Shown here one piece after another: positions 25,908 to 33,565 of a stretch of DNA of 64,000 nucleotides. The stretch's first letter is position 1. Every line of letters begins with the position of its first letter. The stretch is from assembly GCF_018413465.1 (NCBI RefSeq), contig NZ_JAHCDK010000014.1, positions 17,920 through 81,919 of the forward strand. Reading direction: 5' to 3'. This DNA is from Flavobacterium sp. CYK-55 (GTDB taxonomy: Bacteria; Bacteroidota; Bacteroidia; Flavobacteriales; Flavobacteriaceae). The position numbers and the translations under genes are program-made. Under the pieces are notes generated by a model. The model worked only from the letters and a program-made list of their open reading frames with translations, had not been told where the DNA came from and searched no databases.

Positions 25908-27979
25908 TGAAATTCAAAAAAAATACGGTAGCCCTATTTTTAATGTATTCAAATTCATGCGCTATGGCTCAAGTAGCAACTGATTCTTTAAAAAATCATC
26001 AACTGCAAGAGGTTTTTATAACCGGAACCCGAACCGAAAGAAGCGCAGCAACCTTGCCTTTACCCACCCAAATTATCAGTGGTGAAAGCATTCAGAAATC
26101 AGGTGTGAGCCGTTTGAATGAAATCATCCAAGAACAAACCGGTCTAATTACCGTTGCTGATTTTGGCGGTGGCGAAGGTATTCAGATGCAAGGCTTAGAC
26201 GCTGCTTATGTTATGATTTTGATAGATGGTCAACCTCTTTTAGGCAGAAGTGCCGGAACACTTGATTTGAGTAGAATCAGTGTCAACCACATTGATCGAA
26301 TTGAAATTGTAAAGGGGGCTTCGTCTTGTTTGTACGGCTCAGAAGCTTTGGCTGGCGTTATTAATATTATTACCAAAAAAATCAAAACTACAGACACATT
26401 GAAAGGTAACTTCAGCTACAAAAAAGCAACATTTAATACGCACGATGCTTCGGCGACTTTTGAATATGGCCACCAGAAAGTAGGTATGGAATTGTTTGGT
26501 AATTACTTTAATACCCACGGCTATAACCTTTCTAAAAACGATTATCTACAAACGGTTCAACCTTACCATAACTTTACCATTCAACCCAAAATAAAAATCA
26601 ATTTTTCGAGCCAAATCAACTTATCTGTCAACGCAAGATTTTATCATCAAAACCAAGACAACAAATCAGAAATCGGAACTGCTTTTTATCGCGGACAAAG
26701 CCAAATCAATGAATGGAACCATTCCCTGATACTCAACCAAACTATTGATTCAAACTTCAAACTGGTGTATGACTTATACGCCACACGGTATCAGGCCCAT
26801 GAATATTTAAACGATAGCAACGATGTGCTTTTTGACAAAAGTCAATTTGATCAACGATATTATCGACCCGAAATTCGTTCACATTACAAAATAGGCAAAA
26901 ACATTTTAAGTGCAGGAATGGGGCTCAACTATGAAACCTTAAACAGAACCTATTTTGAAAACAAAGCCACCCTCAACTCTGAATATATTTATGGCCAATT
27001 AGAGTGGTACATCAAAAAAAAACTCAATGTTTTATTAGGATTTAGATATGACCACCATCATCAGTATGAATCGCAATTGAGCCCTAAAATTGGGCTAAAC
27101 TATCAGTGGAATGATCACTTTTCGTCAAAAATATCGGTAGGTTACGGCTATAAAGCCCCCGACTTAAGACAGTTATATTTTGATTTTACTAACTCATCGG
27201 TAGGATATACCGTTTTGGGTTATAATGTGGCCAAACAAAAACTTGATTTATTACAAAGTCAGGGGCAAATATTGTTTACCCAAGGGGCAGATTTTTCAAA
27301 GGCGCTAAAGCCTGAAAGCTCTGTTAATTTTAACTGGGGCGGTCATTATCAAAAAAGCAATTGGTCAGTCGACTATAATTTTTTCTACAATCGAATCAAA
27401 AATTTAATCGACACCAGAGCTGTTGCCCAAAAAACAAATGGTCAAAATGTATTCTCCTATTTTAACATGAACCAAATTTTCACGTATGGGCTGGAGCTCA
27501 ATAGCCTATACAAAGCAAACGCTAACTGGTCTGTTGCGGTTGGTTATCAATATTTAATTGCCCAAGATCAAGGGGTAATCAACAAAATCGAGAGAGGCGA
27601 AGTATTTGCCCGAGACCCAATTACTTTGAACTCTTTTAAATTAAAACCCAGCGATTACTTTGGCTTGTACAACCGTTCAAAACACACGGCCAACATCAAA
27701 GTAAATTATCTTATATCAGCGATAAAAACCTCTGTTAACGCTCGAGTTTTTTACAGGAGTAAGTACGGAATCTACGACAGCAACAGCAATGGCATTTTAG
27801 ACCAATACGATGATTTTGTGAAGGGCTACTTTGTAACCAATCTAACACTAAGCAAAGATTTTAAACACCAAATATCGGCGCAAGCGGGTCTGATTAACCT
27901 GTTTGATTATACCGACCCAAACAACATTCCTAATTTGCCGGGGAGACAATTTTTTGCCAAAATTCAATATGAATTCTAA
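25907..27979 (+). CDS. TonB-dependent haem/iron receptor
   Basis: The 690-residue outer-membrane receptor has a signal peptide (about 1-22), a TonB-box-like segment LQEVFITGTRTERSAATLPL, and a plug (about 50-160, QTGLITVADFGGGEGIQMQG and IEIVKGASSCLYGSEALAGV). Its barrel ends in GRQFFAKIQYEF. Unlike SusC it has no carboxypeptidase-like N-terminal domain and is much shorter, matching the HmuR/cobalamin-receptor size class. It sits between DUF6607 and HmuY genes, so haem is the likely ligand, passed on from HmuY. A conserved haem-binding FRAP/NPNL pair was not clearly identified. Confidence 0.9.
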   Translation: MKFKKNTVALFLMYSNSCAMAQVATDSLKNHQLQEVFITGTRTERSAATLPLPTQIISGESIQKSGVSRLNEIIQEQTGLITVADFGGGEGIQMQGLDAAYVMILIDGQPLLGRSAGTLDLSRISVNHIDRIEIVKGASSCLYGSEALAGVINIITKKIKTTDTLKGNFSYKKATFNTHDASATFEYGHQKVGMELFGNYFNTHGYNLSKNDYLQTVQPYHNFTIQPKIKINFSSQINLSVNARFYHQNQDNKSEIGTAFYRGQSQINEWNHSLILNQTIDSNFKLVYDLYATRYQAHEYLNDSNDVLFDKSQFDQRYYRPEIRSHYKIGKNILSAGMGLNYETLNRTYFENKATLNSEYIYGQLEWYIKKKLNVLLGFRYDHHHQYESQLSPKIGLNYQWNDHFSSKISVGYGYKAPDLRQLYFDFTNSSVGYTVLGYNVAKQKLDLLQSQGQILFTQGADFSKALKPESSVNFNWGGHYQKSNWSVDYNFFYNRIKNLIDTRAVAQKTNGQNVFSYFNMNQIFTYGLELNSLYKANANWSVAVGYQYLIAQDQGVINKIERGEVFARDPITLNSFKLKPSDYFGLYNRSKHTANIKVNYLISAIKTSVNARVFYRSKYGIYDSNSNGILDQYDDFVKGYFVTNLTLSKDFKHQISAQAGLINLFDYTDPNNIPNLPGRQFFAKIQYEF

Positions 27980-28009
27980 CCATTAAATACAATCAATAAA
28001 TTTATCATT

Positions 28010-28636
28010 ATGCGTACATCAAACATTTTAAAATCGGCTATAGCAATTATAGCGATTGGCTTGTTATCAGCTTGTTCAAACGACAACAACGATACCACAA
28101 CCAAAGCAACTTTAGAAACAAAAACATTTTCAAACCTTTATGCCCCACAAACCGGTGGTCAAGGGCAACCCGTTGGAGGAGCCTTTACAAAATTTAGTTT
28201 TTCACAAAACACCACCGTCACAGATGACACATGGGATATTGCCTTTAGAGGAACTACCCTTTTGGTCAACGGAGGTTCTGAAATTGGCATCACAGATGAG
28301 CCAACCCGCACTGGCAGCGGATCAATAAGCATTGTTTCAAACACTTTAAGCGCAGTAACCACCCTACCGAGCGAATCAAGCTTTAATCAAGACGGAGCCG
28401 GCTCATATGCCATCCCTACCGGAAGCGGCAATGGTTGGTACAATTACAACAGTACCAACAACTTAATCACACCCATAGCGGGAAAAATATTTGTGATCAA
28501 AACACATGATGGCAAATACGCTAAAATGGAAATCATCAGTTATTACAAAGATGCTCCAGCCAACCCTGACACTACATCATTATCTAGATACTACACCTTT
28601 AAATATGTTTATCAGCCCAACGGGAATGGCTTTTAA
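28010..28636 (+). CDS. hmuY: HmuY family haem-binding lipoprotein
   Basis: The 208-residue protein has a lipobox (LLSACSN, Cys22), a short Asn/Asp/Thr spacer and one HmuY-type domain. Typical segments are FSNLYAPQTGGQGQPVGGAF, FSFSQNTTVTDDTWDIAFRG, GKIFVIKTHDGKYAKMEI, and YYTFKYVYQPNGNG. HmuY proteins capture haem at the cell surface and hand it to the partner TonB receptor, here the gene 30 bases upstream. The axial ligands of Porphyromonas HmuY are two histidines; in this sequence only one His is obvious (THDGKY), so haem affinity or coordination may differ, as known for other HmuY homologues. Confidence 0.85.
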   Translation: MRTSNILKSAIAIIAIGLLSACSNDNNDTTTKATLETKTFSNLYAPQTGGQGQPVGGAFTKFSFSQNTTVTDDTWDIAFRGTTLLVNGGSEIGITDEPTRTGSGSISIVSNTLSAVTTLPSESSFNQDGAGSYAIPTGSGNGWYNYNSTNNLITPIAGKIFVIKTHDGKYAKMEIISYYKDAPANPDTTSLSRYYTFKYVYQPNGNGF

Positions 28637-28683
28637 TTAAACCCAACGGCCGCGCAAAAAATTAATCATTGGGGATGTTTGAA

Positions 28684-28721
28684 ACAGGCTCATCTGATCA
28701 ACGGATGGGTCTGTTTTTTTT
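28684..28721 (+). terminator. intrinsic terminator of the haem-uptake operon
   Basis: ACAGGCTCATC pairs with GATGGGTCTGT (11 bp, two G-T pairs) around an 8-nt loop, followed by eight T residues. It closes the DUF6607-receptor-HmuY operon. Confidence 0.82.
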
Positions 28722-28854
28722 GATTCGAACTTTGTCAGTAACTTCAGCCAATAAACTACACAATCTATACACTAACTTGTACTAAACTTTACCCTAAAGA
28801 GCAGATTTTTCACAGAAATATTAAAGTCATCGGTATAATTTTATAGATGATGAA

Positions 28855-28935
28855 TAGACCCGGCTGTGACCCGGGATAAGCTGCGCTAGAGACACGGCTA
28901 GACCTATGGACACCCTATGCTACAGACCGCTGGGC
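28855..28935 (+). repeat. 81-bp dispersed repeat, copy B
   Basis: Ungapped relative of 24101-24181 at about 80% identity by eye, in the same orientation. Both copies begin TAGAC(A/C)CGGCT and end ACAGACCGCTG(C/G)G. Here it lies between genes and is followed by non-coding sequence. Confidence 0.75.
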
Positions 28936-29110
28936 AATAGAACAATAGGAATTTATTTGGGTAATGCGTTCTGATATAGGTCTTTTTCAACGAAACTTCT
29001 TAGACTTTTTCATCCTTGTAAACTGATTGTGAATTTTCAGTTGCTCAAATATTTGCTCTAAACCTGTTCAACTTGCTCAACTTTCTAAACTTTTTTGGAG
29101 TCTCAATCAC
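28936..29110. other. intergenic stretch with no recognised feature
   Basis: No open frame of coding character, promoter pair or terminator was recognised here. Several short similar phrases (TTGCTC, CAACTTGCTCAAC) suggest low-complexity decay. Confidence 0.4.
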
Positions 29111-29116
29111 ACAAAA

Positions 29117-29240
29117 GGCTCTGAGCGTTAAGGCACTCTTAAGGCACCTTTGTAGCACTCAAAGGGCAAAAAACAACGTTTTTACTGGGCTCAGAGCTGC
29201 CTTACTGCCTTAAGACTGCCTTGAAACTGCCTTAAAACCC
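29117..29240. repeat. complex inverted and direct repeat cluster
   Basis: GCTCTGAGC (29118-29126) and GCTCAGAGC (29189-29197) are exact reverse complements. Two TTAAGGCA-type units in between face four ACTGCCTT-type units downstream, and AAAAAC/GTTTTT forms a small hairpin within. The stretch could fold strongly but encodes no visible protein. Confidence 0.55.
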
Positions 29241-29417
29241 CTACTCAATCATCTTTTTGGGGTTAATTCTTGCGGAAATATGAACAGCATAGTCAAGATT
29301 GAGCCAACCCATGAAGCCGAGCGCCCAAAGTGGTTACGGTTGTAGTTGGTGAATAATACAAATGTGGGGGTTGTATTAATTTAGAAATGCGGCTGTTGAT
29401 AGCAAGCTATTACAACT

Positions 29418-29567
29418 CTATTCTTTGATGATTTTGATGGTTTTTTCGGAGCCGCTACTTTTTATTTTAAGAAAATAAAAACCTCTTGACAACTGTTCCA
29501 TATCTATGACCGTTTGGGGCTGGTTTAGATTTTGGCTGAAAATTACTTTTCCGAGTACATCGGTTAG
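29418..29567 (-). pseudogene. detached T9SS type A sorting-domain remnant
   Basis: Translated on the - strand, 49 codons read LTDVLGKVIFSQNLNQPQ...VIDMEQLSRGFYFLKIKSS...EKTIKIIKE followed by TAG. This is the C-terminal half of a Por secretion-system (T9SS type A) sorting domain, normally at the end of large exported proteins. Here there is no upstream protein in frame: the frame of the neighbouring gene stops exactly at the junction (29564-29566). It is read as the tail of a deleted or rearranged exported protein. Confidence 0.7.
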
Positions 29568-30049
29568 CGGCCGTTAAGAGTCAAAGCTTTTGATATAGAT
29601 GCGCAGATAATTTTAAGTTTAGGAGCATTCAAATCATGGTCTACAATGGATGCACTAACATTTGAACTAACTTTGCCGATGACTGTTTGTTGGCAATAAA
29701 CAACATTTTCAAATACAAATACTGCCGATATGCCTTTGTTGGACATTTCTCGTAGGGCTGCATTCCATTTTTTACGTCCTGGTTTTGTGAGATGGATGTT
29801 TAATTTTGCCATTTTGGGAAGGCCCGGTATTTTTTCTTCGGTGAGTTTTACGCTTTTGATGTCACTGATACTGATGATGGGAACGCGTTCAACCGTATAA
29901 TTTTCATGTGAATCCAGATCTTCAAAGGTAATTGTGGTGGGGCTGTTTGGCGTTATAAAATACCAACCCGTTTCAAGTTGGTTTTGTGACCATTTAAATG
30001 AAGTGCAAACAACCCAAACGGCCATGATTAAAATTGATTTTGTATACAT
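29564..30049 (-). CDS. SecD P1-head-like exported small protein, 3' end possibly rearranged
   Basis: The 161-residue product starts with a hydrophobic signal (MYTKSILIMAVWVVCTS). It contains GWYFITPNSPTTITFEDLD and then KLNIHLTKPGRKKWNAALRE and GISAVFVFENVVYCQQTVIGK, resembling the SecDF P1 head subdomain seen in small stand-alone flavobacterial proteins. The open frame runs back to 30187, but the upstream part has no signal peptide and the ATG at 30049 fits better. The last residues (SKALTLNGR) run into the junction with the T9SS remnant, so the natural C terminus may have been lost. Function unknown. Confidence 0.6.
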   Translation of the reverse strand: MYTKSILIMAVWVVCTSFKWSQNQLETGWYFITPNSPTTITFEDLDSHENYTVERVPIISISDIKSVKLTEEKIPGLPKMAKLNIHLTKPGRKKWNAALREMSNKGISAVFVFENVVYCQQTVIGKVSSNVSASIVDHDLNAPKLKIICASISKALTLNGR

Positions 30050-30211
30050 ACATTTAGATTTTGTGGTTGTGTTTTGTACCCTTAACAGTCTGCGCAACAT
30101 TGCACATGACAGAAGAGCGAACTTCGCTAAGATAGAGTTTTGTTTGCAAAAACAGTCTAAAAGCCAACAAATTGAAGCCCTCAGCATGACCCTGGTTGGC
30201 GATGGTTCTCA

Positions 30212-30838
30212 TTACTGATTGAGCTGTCTTTGAAATTCTTCTAAATATTGGGCTAAGTGAAATCCGTCTACCAAGCCATGGTGCGCTTCAATAGACACCG
30301 GTAAATATTTTTTCTGGTCGCGAATATTAAACTTTCCGAAGGTGATTTTAGGGACTGATTCGGTTGGGTCAAAGTTTGTTGGGTGCAACAAGCCGGTAAA
30401 TGACGTCCATGGAATGGTTGAATGTCGTATTAAATCTTTTTTGACATCATCATCATTTAACCTCAGCCCCGTTGAATTGTGAACGCTTTTAATTTCGTCT
30501 TGCAATTGCTCATTAAACTTGAAAAAATCTTCTGTGAAGTTTACAAAGATAAAACCAAATGTTCCATCTTTTCTGGCTATGGTAGCGCCCGCATTAACCA
30601 CCGGAAACTCAACAATATTCTGATGCACAATTCTATACCGCAATTCTGTTACCGAATTAACAGCCATCATAGATTTATGAAGGTAATAGGCAAAAAAAGA
30701 ATATGCATTTTCTTTTGCTTTGCTGTATGCTTTTGTACAATCAACTTCAGTGACAATCCCAAAATATGGATTGGCCATTTTTGAGAAGAAATCATAATGC
30801 TCCTTTCTGTTCCAATTTTCAGTATGGATTAATTTCAT
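30212..30838 (-). CDS. chloramphenicol acetyltransferase (CatA) family protein
   Basis: The 208-residue protein shows the type A CAT layout: a start of MKLIHTENWNRKEHYDFF, FFAYYLHKSMMAVN, a mid-protein FGFIFVNFTEDFFKF, IPWTSFTGLLHP, and the catalytic motif HHGLVDGFH, with His186/His187 near the C terminus. CAT enzymes are cytoplasmic trimers that move an acetyl group from acetyl-CoA to chloramphenicol or related hydroxyl groups. Chromosomal CatA-like proteins in flavobacteria do not always confer resistance, so resistance is not claimed. The frame extends to 30916, but the ATG at 30838 matches the family's N terminus. Confidence 0.85.
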   Translation of the reverse strand: MKLIHTENWNRKEHYDFFSKMANPYFGIVTEVDCTKAYSKAKENAYSFFAYYLHKSMMAVNSVTELRYRIVHQNIVEFPVVNAGATIARKDGTFGFIFVNFTEDFFKFNEQLQDEIKSVHNSTGLRLNDDDVKKDLIRHSTIPWTSFTGLLHPTNFDPTESVPKITFGKFNIRDQKKYLPVSIEAHHGLVDGFHLAQYLEEFQRQLNQ

Positions 30839-30882
30839 TTGAGTTTTTGTTGTTACGATTCGTGAACTCGGTATCCAAAACA

Positions 30883-30890
30883 CAAATCTA
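30883..30890 (-). promoter_or_regulatory. -7 box of the CatA-like gene
   Basis: On the - strand TAGATTTG matches TAnnTTTG, 45-52 bases before the ATG at 30838. No -33 TTG is seen at the usual spacing. Confidence 0.4.
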
Positions 30891-31096
30891 CCCACATTTA
30901 AGAAGTGTAGAAACATTAATATAAAATTTCTGATGGAAGGTTGACAGTTATACCTCTATTTAAAAGCAGTGTATAGCAACCCGGTAAACCACTTGATAAC
31001 AACACTGCATTGGTGGAGCGCAGCTGCTCAGGCACTCAGAGTCTCAGCTACTAAAAAATTAAAACCACATTAACAACCAAAACTTAATTTATGCAT

Positions 31097-31104
31097 TATA
31101 TTTG
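31097..31104 (+). promoter_or_regulatory. candidate -7 box upstream of the heptamer array and tmRNA
   Basis: TATATTTG matches TAnnTTTG exactly. Transcription from it would begin near 31110 and run through the heptamer array into the tmRNA gene, giving a precursor with a leader of about 128 nt. No -33 TTG is visible at the expected distance. Confidence 0.45.
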
Positions 31105-31122
31105 CGCCTCAATTGTAATAAT

Positions 31123-31227
31123 TTCGTAATTCGTAATTCGTAATTCGTAATTCGTAATTCGTAATTCGTAATTCGTAATTCGCAATTCGCAATTCGTAAT
31201 TCGCAATTCGTAATTCGTAATTCGTAA
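31123..31227 (+). repeat. 15-unit heptamer tandem array before ssrA
   Basis: Fifteen consecutive 7-mers TTCGTAA, with three variants TTCGCAA (units 9, 10 and 12), end 11 bases before the tmRNA 5' end. On the - strand all frames stay open and give NYELRIT-type peptide repeats; these are not considered genes. Confidence 0.95.
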
Positions 31228-31238
31228 TTAAAAAAACT

Positions 31239-31631
31239 GGGGTCGACTGGTTTTGACAGCAAGGTCAATTGAACAGTAAGCACGTCGAGCACGGAGGCAA
31301 ATCTCGTAAATCTATGTCTCAAAACTTTACACGGCGAAGGAAACTACGCTCTTGCTGCTTAATCTGAATTATAGTAAGATGAGCCTCGTCCTACCAGGTA
31401 GGAAAGCAGGATTTACCTCGAAAGCCCTGGTTCTTGGCGGTCGGTTCAGGTAAATCGTAAATTTGAACCTAAGCATCATGTAGCTTCGACGTGGTGACGA
31501 AAACTCAAGAAGATAAGCGTTGGGTGGTTGTTCCTGTCCTAGCCCAACGTCGAAAACCTAAACAGGGAATAAACGTGTAGAAAGCTCTTTGGTTGCTTGT
31601 TTGGACGGGAGTTCGACTCTCCCCGACTCCA
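31239..31631 (+). ncRNA. ssrA: transfer-messenger RNA (tmRNA)
   Basis: The 5' end GGGGTCG pairs with CGACTCC at 31624-31630 (one G-U) to form the tRNA-like acceptor stem, with A31631 as discriminator; CCA is not encoded. The T-arm sequence GGGAGTTCGACTCTCCC precedes the 3' end. The tag frame GGC-GAA-GGA-AAC-TAC-GCT-CTT-GCT-GCT-TAA (31333-31362) encodes GEGNYALAA, close to the Bacteroidota consensus GExNYALAA. tmRNA with SmpB releases stalled ribosomes and marks the incomplete protein for proteolysis. The exact resume codon is inferred from family alignment. Confidence 0.96.
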
Positions 31632-31664
31632 CACCAAGCGCAATGGGATTGCGGATGTAAAAAG

Positions 31665-31699
31665 AAAAAATCCATCAAGTTCACTTGAATGGATTTTTT
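31665..31699 (+). terminator. terminator of the tmRNA gene
   Basis: AAAAAATCCAT pairs with ATGGATTTTTT, and the inner CAAGT pairs with ACTTG (one bulged A), ending in six T residues. Its 3' half is also the beginning of the 106-bp repeat unit. Confidence 0.85.
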
Positions 31700-32054
31700 C
31701 GTTTACAGACGCTCGGCTTTGCCAAAAGCCGGCCCATTGCATTTGCAGGAACGGAGTTCAGGAGACGAGCGCAGCTACTCTCCTGTTCACTTGAATGGAT
31801 TTTTTCGTTTATAGACGCCAGCCTTAGCAAAACCCACCCATTGCATTTGCAGGAACGGAGTTCAGGAGACGAGCGCAGCTACGCTCCCCAACTCCACATC
31901 ATTCACCATTTATAGCAGCAGCGTTCAGGAGCTGAGCGAAGCTACTCTCCTGCCTACTTCAATAGATTTTATTATATTCACCCGCCTTCACAAAACCCTC
32001 CCAATGGCATTTACAGCAGCAGCTTTCAAAAGCTAAACGCAACTACGCTCCCAA
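31680..32054 (+). repeat. decaying 106-bp tandem repeat downstream of ssrA
   Basis: Copy 1 (31680-31785) and copy 2 (31786-about 31893) both begin TTCACTTGAATGGATTTTTT and contain CCATTGCATTTGCAGGAACG and GGAGACGAGCGCAGCTAC. A partial copy (about 31905-31951) and a more diverged copy (about 31952-32054) follow. Each unit holds an inverted repeat such as CAGGAGA...TCTCCTG that can form a hairpin. No protein-coding gene is visible in this interval. Confidence 0.8.
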
Positions 32055-32058
32055 CGCT

Positions 32059-33438
32059 CTACGGTTGTTTTGCATTAATCAATTCAAGCGCTTTATCCAA
32101 AGCTTCCTCAGCATCCACCACAACATCCGGAACTACACCAACGCGATCTAAACGCACACCATCATGGGTGTAAAAATCACCAATGGGCAACAAGAGCATG
32201 TATTTACCTGAAACTACAAAAGGAGATGCAGCCAACATACCGCCATAGGTTTTAGCCCCAACGATGGTGGCTTTTTTGCGGCTTTTGAGCGCATACACAA
32301 TCGGCTCGCAGGTGCTTGCGGTGTGTCCATTGGTTAAGACGTATAAATTTCCTGTAAATACAGGATGAGTTGGTTTTTTAAAGATGAGTTTCACGCCCGG
32401 CGTAGTCTTTAATTCATTGCCAAATTCCTCGGTGTTTTTGGGTTGCAGCTCGGGTAATTGGTTGAACAGTTCGCGTTGAAAACCCGAATACTTGAGTTTG
32501 TTGGTCGGAAAATAACCCACTTCTAAATCATCGGTAACAATGTATTGAGCAAAAGCAAAAGCTGCGCTGATACCGCCGCCGCCATTGTTGCGCAAATCAA
32601 TGATCAGGTTTTTGTAGGCCGGATTGGCTACGATGGTGGGCAAAATTTGGTTGAGTTCATCGGTGGTATTGCTGAAGTTCTTGATTTGCAGATAGGCCGT
32701 GGTGCTGTTCTTCTTTTCAAAAATAACGTTTTTAGAGGGATTGTTCTGCTCTGGCTCTTGATGTTCAGAAGGCTTTTCTTCGGGCAGATTTTGCTGAATA
32801 GCCAGCGTTAAATGACTAAACGGGAGCTTTTGAGCCAGCATATTAAAACCAATAAACATTTCGATATCGTCATGTGCCTCTTGACAAAGCTGTTCCATAT
32901 CTTTTTCGAATTTTTTCCATGCTTGGGTTTGCAGTGCGTCTTTTGAATAAATATTGTCTTGTATCACTTTGAGCATTTGCGGATAAAGCCAGCGGTAATC
33001 AATTTTATCTTCGGCTGACGATAGACCGCTTAAAGTTCCGATAGAGATTCCGTCGGTATTGATGAATTCACCGCTCAACATTTCTTGGCGAACGATTCCT
33101 TTGAACTTTAATTTGCCCACCATCGGAATTTTGGCATCTCCAAACAAACTGTCCTTTTTCGCGCTTCCTTTGATGGTAAAAATGATTCCTTTTTTGGGTG
33201 ATTTGCCCATGATTCTACCCAATCTTGCCTTGCCGCCCATCATGCGCAGATCGGCATTTTTGGGTGAAGTAATTTTGAATTGTCCGTTGGCCATCTTTAT
33301 ATCTAAAAAAGTAGAGATGATCATGCCGTTGCCAAAATCAATTTCGCTTTTATAATGGGTTTGTGCCCATGAATGATTACAAATAAAAAGCAGTAAAAAA
33401 GCGAGTACAGCAGGCAGGGTTTTTAGAAAACGCAACAT
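32059..33438 (-). CDS. S41 family C-terminal-processing-like peptidase
   Basis: The 459-residue protein has a signal peptide (about 1-25), a beta-rich N-terminal region of about 110 residues and then a tail-specific protease (TSPc) domain. Visible motifs are IIDLRNNGGGG (279-289) and TNGHTASTCEP with candidate nucleophile Ser375. A PDZ domain typical of CtpA is not evident. Residues 218-236 form a Glu/Pro/Gln-rich linker. S41 enzymes cut near hydrophobic C termini in the periplasm. The general-base Lys normally about 25 residues after the Ser was not assigned with confidence. Confidence 0.83.
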   Translation of the reverse strand: MLRFLKTLPAVLAFLLLFICNHSWAQTHYKSEIDFGNGMIISTFLDIKMANGQFKITSPKNADLRMMGGKARLGRIMGKSPKKGIIFTIKGSAKKDSLFGDAKIPMVGKLKFKGIVRQEMLSGEFINTDGISIGTLSGLSSAEDKIDYRWLYPQMLKVIQDNIYSKDALQTQAWKKFEKDMEQLCQEAHDDIEMFIGFNMLAQKLPFSHLTLAIQQNLPEEKPSEHQEPEQNNPSKNVIFEKKNSTTAYLQIKNFSNTTDELNQILPTIVANPAYKNLIIDLRNNGGGGISAAFAFAQYIVTDDLEVGYFPTNKLKYSGFQRELFNQLPELQPKNTEEFGNELKTTPGVKLIFKKPTHPVFTGNLYVLTNGHTASTCEPIVYALKSRKKATIVGAKTYGGMLAASPFVVSGKYMLLLPIGDFYTHDGVRLDRVGVVPDVVVDAEEALDKALELINAKQP

Positions 33439-33565
33439 AAGTTTAAGGAATTAAATTGAACCCCAAAGTAAGAACGAAATCCTTTATCAATGCAGGAAAT
33501 GTGATGAAACGATAGTTTTTTTGACCAACGTTTAGGCAAATTTGACGGGTGTTTTTACTCTAGGG

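Noticed and set aside
28641..29417. A hidden protein-coding gene between hmuY and the T9SS remnant
   Set aside because: All frames are broken at short intervals; only a terminator, a repeat copy and a structured repeat cluster could be supported.
30212..30838. Chloramphenicol resistance gene on a mobile element
   Set aside because: The CAT fold is clear, but no transposase, integrase or terminal repeats flank it, and chromosomal CatA-like proteins need not give resistance.
31123..31227. CRISPR array
   Set aside because: The 7-bp units are directly adjacent with no spacers, and no cas gene is present.
31089..31322. Open frame on the - strand with a repeated NYELRIT peptide
   Set aside because: It is the translation of the heptamer array (7 bp is not a multiple of 3, so all frames stay open and give seven-residue repeats) and it runs into the tmRNA gene.
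31539..31915. Several 65-77-residue open frames overlapping the tmRNA 3' end and the 106-bp repeats
   Set aside because: They follow the repeat structure, overlap each other on both strands, and have no start signals or protein-like composition.
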